In this document: positions 59,601-64,000 of the stretch, piece after piece
How the letters are laid out: each line of letters opens with the position of its first letter
How positions within the stretch are numbered: position 1 is the stretch's first letter
Assembly (NCBI GenBank): GCA_021234155.1
Contig: JAJEKV010000162.1
Coordinates: 525,449-589,448, forward strand
From: Isoetes taiwanensis
Lineage: Eukaryota; Streptophyta; Lycopodiopsida; Isoetales; Isoetaceae
Direction: 5' to 3'
DNA length: 64,000 bases
Notes under the pieces: model-generated
Database searches by the model: none
What the model saw: only the letters and a program-made list of their open reading frames with translations
Told to the model about the DNA's origin: nothing
Made by a program: the position numbers and the translations under genes

Positions 59601-60803
59601 TCTTTCAAAAGAAAAGGAACAACACATATCACCTCATACTTTGTTCCAGCTGGTAGAAAAAACACCCAAGTTAATTTAATATTCGGTACTTCAATTTTAC
59701 TTTGTTGTAAAGGAGTCTCCTTGAGGGTTTCTAAAAGTCTTAAGTGAGCAGCTCAAATGAACTATAAAACATTCTTTCAAAAGAAATGGAACAACAGATA
59801 CCACCTCATACTTTGTTCCAGCTGCTAAAAACTAGACCCGAGTTACTTTAATCTTCAGTATTTCAATTTTACTTTGTACCTAGGTTACATTTTACTAGAA
59901 TGCATATTAATTGTTCCTAGCTGTTCATATTTTACAGATTGGTCTTATAGACCCCATCAGTCATGCACTAGCATCCAATTGCCCTACAGGGTCCTTACTT
60001 ATAAAAACTAAATCCCTTGGATTACGCTGACTGAATAAGAGTAATATCACGAAATAGAAATGTGATAAGCCATAGTTTCTGGTTTAAAATGGTGTTTCTT
60101 CGGATTAATGGCTATATTAGACTTTCGTACACTGAATATCTTGAAAAATACAATAAATTTGATGATTTGGACAAGGCATTACCATTTTGCGAATATATAC
60201 TTAAATGAATAGGGACGGGAGAAATCTGCCTGCTGTGTCCAGTAACCCTGTCTGTCTCATCCTGGATCTCTTTCCTGACTAGACCTGAATATGTGCAAAC
60301 GAACTCAAATTATTAATATCTGTTTATAGATTTTTCCAATACAACATCTTCTACTTACTGAAGTCGTGGAATTTCTTCTTTGGAAGATGCAGAAACTCTG
60401 CATAGTCTGGTCCATCCTCCGTTTTATGCAATTGCAATACTAGTGGACGTCTGGTCACAATTCCTGAGGCAAAACGTATTTTAAACAGGCCAGAATAGGT
60501 GATCTGCAGTTCACTAAAATGCAGGAATCTGACCTGACCCTCTAGGTAAGAAATCCCTTCCCACGATGCTCTCAAGCACAGATGACTTTCCAGAGCTCTG
60601 AAAAAGGACCCGCGGACAAGTGATACATGAAAATAACTTGGAAAAAAGAAAAAGGGGTATGCGCTGGGGTTTACCTGCCCCCCAACCACTGCCACCGATG
60701 GCAACGACTCCCATAGAGTTGGAAGAGCATTATCTCCTCCATGGTCCCCTAAGACAGTACACGCCCTTTGTATTCTGTTGATTAGACCAATCAGATTCTC
60801 CAT
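56686..60803 (-). CDS. DRP1: Dynamin-related protein 1 (DRP1, phragmoplastin class)
   Basis: Large GTPase that tubulates or cuts membranes; plant DRP1 acts at the cell plate and in endocytosis. Exons (minus): 60803-60675, 60597-60534, 60463-60359, 60284-60183, 59367-59317, 59240-59179, 59094-59004, 58942-58878, 58768-58574, 58503-58384, 58291-58221, 57779-57554, 57465-57415, 57338-57116, 57035-56896, 56814-56686. They sum to 1824 nt: 607 residues plus stop, close to the ~610 of DRP1. Start [21 protein letters not shown]-loop [22 protein letters not shown] switch [10 protein letters not shown] (G3); TKLDLMDKG (G4); [10 protein letters not shown] (G5); middle domain to 57116; GTPase effector domain ending [10 protein letters not shown]. 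No PH or Pro-rich domain, which separates it from DRP2; the start and end fit DRP1, not DRP3. All borders are GT-AG. No damage seen. Confidence 0.96.
59441..59877. repeat. Nested tandem duplications in a DRP1 intron
   Basis: A 59-bp unit beginning GAAATGTTAGTGCGTAGCC is duplicated exactly or nearly so (59441-59558). A second ~170-bp repeat follows in two diverged copies (about 59538-59700 and 59712-59877), with shared ACCTCATACTTTGTTCCAGC and TCAATTTTACTTTGT. They lie in the intron between exons 4 and 5, the largest of the gene. Confidence 0.88.
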
Positions 60804-61548
60804 TGCACCTCTGTATAAACTGCACCAAAAATCGCATTTGTAAGCCCATACAGCGCTGTCGAGCCATTTGTTACATCAGATCCATGCAGATCGAGTTGCA
60901 AACACGCACTTGCAATGCAGAGCATAAAAAGAAACAAGTTTTAAGATCTAAAAACATAAGTCCTTTCTCAATTGCAACAATGCATGAGTGCGCTTAAGAT
61001 TTCACATATCGATGTAGGCGAATCGAGAATGCAAAAATCCATCGCTAGAAAACTCAACATTGCTGGTTTACCTGATCCAGACCACCAAGTTAATATAGCT
61101 CCACTTCCAAGAGAAACAACGGGCCGACCTATCCTTCCCAGACCCGAACTCCTCGCCGGATCAAGCAAATCAAGAACATGTCCGCTCCACGCGAATGCCC
61201 GGTCACTAACAGTAACAGTAGGTAGGTAGCCTTTTACGTCCAATGGCACAATGTCTGTGGGATCTACTGGACATGTCAATATCTACGTGGTTTCATTTTA
61301 TTGAGGGGAGCGCTAGAGCCTGAGACCTAGATGCTCAGTTTAGAGGTAATGGTATTTTTTTGCATTTGGAAAGAATCTCAGCCGATAGATCAAATTCAGG
61401 CCCGAGACCTGAGTGCCAAGAAATAAGAATGCATTACTTTCTTTGCAGGTCTGAAACCTGAATCCGTCGGTGTAGCTATTATTGAACCCTCCAGATTCTA
61501 CCCCATGGGAAAGCCCCCTTACCATGGCATTTTTGTGCTAGGTAACCG
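60804..61548. other. Upstream region of DRP1
   Basis: Should hold the 5' UTR and promoter of DRP1, perhaps with a leader intron. No convincing TATA box or start could be fixed. Two short inverted motifs (GAGACCTAGATGCTCAG and CGAGACCTGAGTGCC) lie at 61320-61415. ORFs here have no domain. Confidence 0.4.
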
Positions 61549-61676
61549 GCCGGATTGAGGGGATTCCAGTCGGTAAACCGGCAGGCGGCGCCGTTGGGAG
61601 GAGCGTTAGCTGCGAGCGGCGCTGCCGCCTGCCGGTTTACCAGCTGGAAACCCCAAAATCCGGTCGGCTATCAAAC
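61549..61676. mobile_element. Small G/C-rich foldback (MITE-like)
   Basis: Left GGTAACCGGCCGGATT...CAGTCGGTAAACCGGCAGGC and right GCCTGCCGGTTTACCAGCTG...AATCCGGTCGG are inverted copies of ~55 bp around a ~20-bp centre. The whole could be a very short foldback transposon; no target duplication is clear. Confidence 0.6.
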
Positions 61677-61696
61677 GTAAGCTGTCGTTTGGTGGA

Positions 61697-61800
61697 AATT
61701 CCGGCCTTGTTTTTGAGCATTTGATTCTTGCATGCGGGAGAGTTTTTGCGGGTTTGTTTTTGGGCGTCTGATTCTTGCATGCAGGAGAGTTCTTGCGCTG
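61697..61800 (+). repeat. Two-copy ~53-bp repeat
   Basis: CATTTGATTCTTGCATGCGG and GTCTGATTCTTGCATGCAGG, each followed by GAGAGTT-TTGCG, lie about 53 bases apart. Confidence 0.75.
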
Positions 61801-62019
61801 ATTATTGTAAGCCGAGAGGGATTTTGCAAGCAGGGAGGGTTGCTTAGGGTATAGAACAATTTCTTGCGAGTTTTTGCTTGCCTAGAAGCTATTTGGATTT
61901 CAGCAAATGCCTTGCCGACTGCATCCCCTGCTTGATATGCTGCTTGTTGCTCCACCCTAGAAACTGATTGATATGCTTCTTGATCCGCCCATGTTTCTCC
62001 GCATGTGCTTCTTCAAAGT

Positions 62020-62290
62020 TTCTCAACACGGGGACTCAAGGCTCAAGATCTTCATTGTTACAAAGGAGGACTCAAAGATCTTCTTTAAAATCTCGCTATT
62101 ACAAAGGAAGACCAAGATCTTCTTCAAGACTAAATACAAGGACTCAAGGCTCAAGGTCTTCGTTGTTACAAAGGAAGCTACTGACGACGAAGCTCTCTGC
62201 TACCAAGGAAGCGGTCGCTGCTACAACGGATGCTCTACTACAAAGGATTCGGCCCGCTGCTACAAAGGATGCTCTGAAGCAGCCGCTGCT
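62020..62290 (+). repeat. Imperfect GGACTCAAGG/TACAAAGGA repeats
   Basis: GACTCAAGGCTCAAGATCTT and GTTACAAAGGAGG-type motifs recur at intervals of about 30-45 bases, then GCTGCTACAA-GGATGCTCT copies. Frames across it carry repeated peptides without a domain. It could be a decayed repeat protein or a transposon leader. Confidence 0.55.
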
Positions 62291-62628
62291 GCTGGCGGCG
62301 AAGCTATGGTAGCTCTGTCTCTCTATAAACACAGGAAGGGCCGGCTGCTGCAGGAGAAGTTATAGCGGCGATGTAAGCGGCGCCGCCAAGATCCATGGGT
62401 AAAAGCACGCTGTGGTGTATCAAAAACGCGCATTTTGACGCCACATTTTGGCACCACCTTTGTGGTAGAATCGGGTGGTGCATACCGAAGTGGAGATTGC
62501 GGGAGTGCGAATTAATGAGCGTCGGTTATTTTGAATTTTATGCCACGTCATTGTCCCTCATTTTGAATTAACAAATAATCACACCTCTTCTTCTGTTTTT
62601 TTGCCACTTCTTGCCGATTGAACCCTTA

Positions 62629-63210
62629 ATGGACTTAGAATTGAATGCCATTGGTTACACGATAAAATCTCTCCTCAAACAAGAGATTGTGCCCCATGAA
62701 GATCTAAAGAAGCTTTGGGGTGACAGAGTTCCAAATAAATCTGGCTACAAGGTATTTTCCCCCAAATGTTTTTGTTCAAACTGAAAAATTAAGGCATATG
62801 TTTTCTTGTACAGGTTGAAGAATCTGAGCAATGAACAATACAAAGAGTTCATGCAAATTTACAAAAGAATTACAGGGAAGCCACATACATGGGGTGGAAT
62901 GGCTCCTGGAACCTGGGCAGTGGCTTATTATCTGCATAAAAGGGGAGGTTGTTAATTGGAAGAGCTTCTCGGATTATTATAAAACTCCCGATGAGAAAGC
63001 AGAGGCCAGTTCTTCTAGACCCAAGAGAAAGCATAGGCAAATCCAACCTGACCAGGAGGAAAATAGTAAAAGTGACAGGGACGATGAAGATGATAGGGAA
63101 AAAACCAAATCAGGTTTCTCTAGACCACACATTCAATCTGAACTCACAATCAAAACAGAAAAGCAGAGCAATGTTCTGAGACCAAAACATGCCATTGCAG
63201 GTATGTTCAA
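62629..63210 (+). CDS. Possible small gene, unknown
   Basis: ATG at 62629 opens MDLELNAIGYTIKSLLKQEI to SGYK (62751), followed by GTATTTTCC and TTGTACAG (acceptor at 62813), a plausible 62-bp intron. Past it the phase-0 frame stops at once; another frame gives YKEFMQIYKRITGKPHTWGG to YYLHKRGG, and a third gives WKSFSDYYKTPDEKAEASSS with a Lys/Glu/Asp-rich tail. Either splicing is different or there are indels. No domain recognised. Confidence 0.3.
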
Positions 63211-63469
63211 TTATTAGTGGTGTTATAACAGAAAAAAATCTCAAGCTTGACCTAGATTGTTTCTATCAACACAGAAAAGGTAACATCAAATCCACTTCAA
63301 GAATCAGGTATGTCTACTACCATTTTGCATCATGTTGGCTGTATTGTCATGTTGTGTCTCTATGATGCCATCTGTGAGGCATTTCGTGCAATGGATGCCA
63401 TAATGATAGATGAGGTATGTGTGGTCTGGTGAGTGGTGAGTTGTCGGCATCCACTATATCCCACACCAC

Positions 63470-63885
63470 ACCCCACCAACTCCCACCACTACACTCTACC
63501 ATCTCCCACCGCCACACTCCACCATGTCCCACACCACACCCCTCCACCACACTCCACCACCACCATACTCCACCACCACCACCACACTCCACCACGTACA
63601 CCACCACCACCACACTCCACCACCACCACACCACACCACCAGACTCCATCATGTCCCACACCACAATCTACCACCACCACACTCCACCACCACCACACCA
63701 CACCCCACCACCACACCACATCACCACACTCCACCACCACAACACACCACACTCCACCACCACAACACACCCCACCACCACCACCACCAAACCCCACCAC
63801 CACACCCCACCACCACCACACACACCACCACCACCACCACACTTCACCACCCTGCACAATGTCCCACCACTCCTTGCTACCACCA
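63470..63885 (+). repeat. CAC/CCACCACACT simple-sequence tract
   Basis: CACCACCACACTCCACCAC-type units fill the stretch, with hardly any G. His/Pro/Thr and Gly/Val/Trp ORFs are artefacts. Confidence 0.95.
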
Positions 63886-63887
63886 CA

Positions 63888-63990
63888 GCGTGTTGTGTGG
63901 TGTGTACTGTGCATCGTATGTTGTGTGGTGTGTGGTATGTGGTGGTGTGTAGAGAGTACCTTGTGTTGTGTGGTGTGTGATTGTGGTTTT
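63888..63990 (+). repeat. TGTGTGGTG tract, complementary to the CAC tract
   Basis: GTGTTGTGTGGTGTGT and similar units directly follow the CAC-rich tract, on the same strand but with complementary composition. Confidence 0.85.
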
Positions 63991-64000
63991 CCATCAGTAC

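Noticed and set aside
63417-63980. His/Pro/Thr-rich 187-codon ORF
   Set aside because: Simple-sequence CAC tract; overlapping ORFs on both strands.

Overview
The window is nuclear DNA of a land plant. It holds a complete 16-exon dynamin-related protein 1 (DRP1) gene, a nuclear copy of part of plastid psbB, GT-AG introns throughout, and plant-type Helitron, PIF/Harbinger, MULE, hAT-MITE and LINE sequences. The very high repeat load, and an animal-like HGKGxxDG transposase, lean toward a large-genome plant, possibly non-flowering. That is an inference; no lineage marker was read directly. Apart from DRP1, almost everything is transposable element, satellite or decayed gene.

Layout. 1-5050: a nest of non-autonomous Helitrons whose interior is almost purely A+G on the element strand, followed by short repeats. 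5050-10500: non-coding repeats and a decayed PIF/Harbinger element with a Myb/SANT-like gene (+) and a DDE transposase (-) at 7.3-10 kb. 10527-40315: one composite block made of three direct macro-units. Each has the same order: a Lys/Glu-rich gene fragment, a 19-bp minisatellite in + orientation, an inverted arm, a 'core' segment, the opposite arm carrying a hAT-type MITE in one fixed site, and 19-bp arrays in - orientation. Each ends at the same truncated MITE junction. A 5.45-kb MULE with a 10-bp target duplication sits inside unit 3 only. 40316-43890: more A+G Helitrons, including an end-to-end 2.07-kb copy.

43890-54000: an insertion of plastid psbB; a broken DDD-type transposase gene (+), itself interrupted by a 1.7-kb poly(A) retroelement with an 11-bp target duplication; and, convergent to it, a long gene (-) whose exons join in phase to fuse a Ulp1-like cysteine protease to an FCP1/NIF-like HAD phosphatase domain. 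54000-56685: no gene recognised. 56686-60803: DRP1 (-), the only clearly intact host gene; its predicted exons total 1824 nt, 607 codons plus stop. 61.5-64 kb: a small foldback element, degenerate repeats, a possible small gene and a long CAC/GTG-rich simple-sequence tract.

Order of events that can be read: the hAT MITE inserted in the ancestral monomer before amplification; monomers and macro-units then multiplied; the MULE entered unit 3 afterwards. The - strand Helitron at 1053-1549 landed inside the 5' end of another Helitron of the same family. All introns, frameshifts and boundaries were read by eye and not tested by alignment or transcript data.
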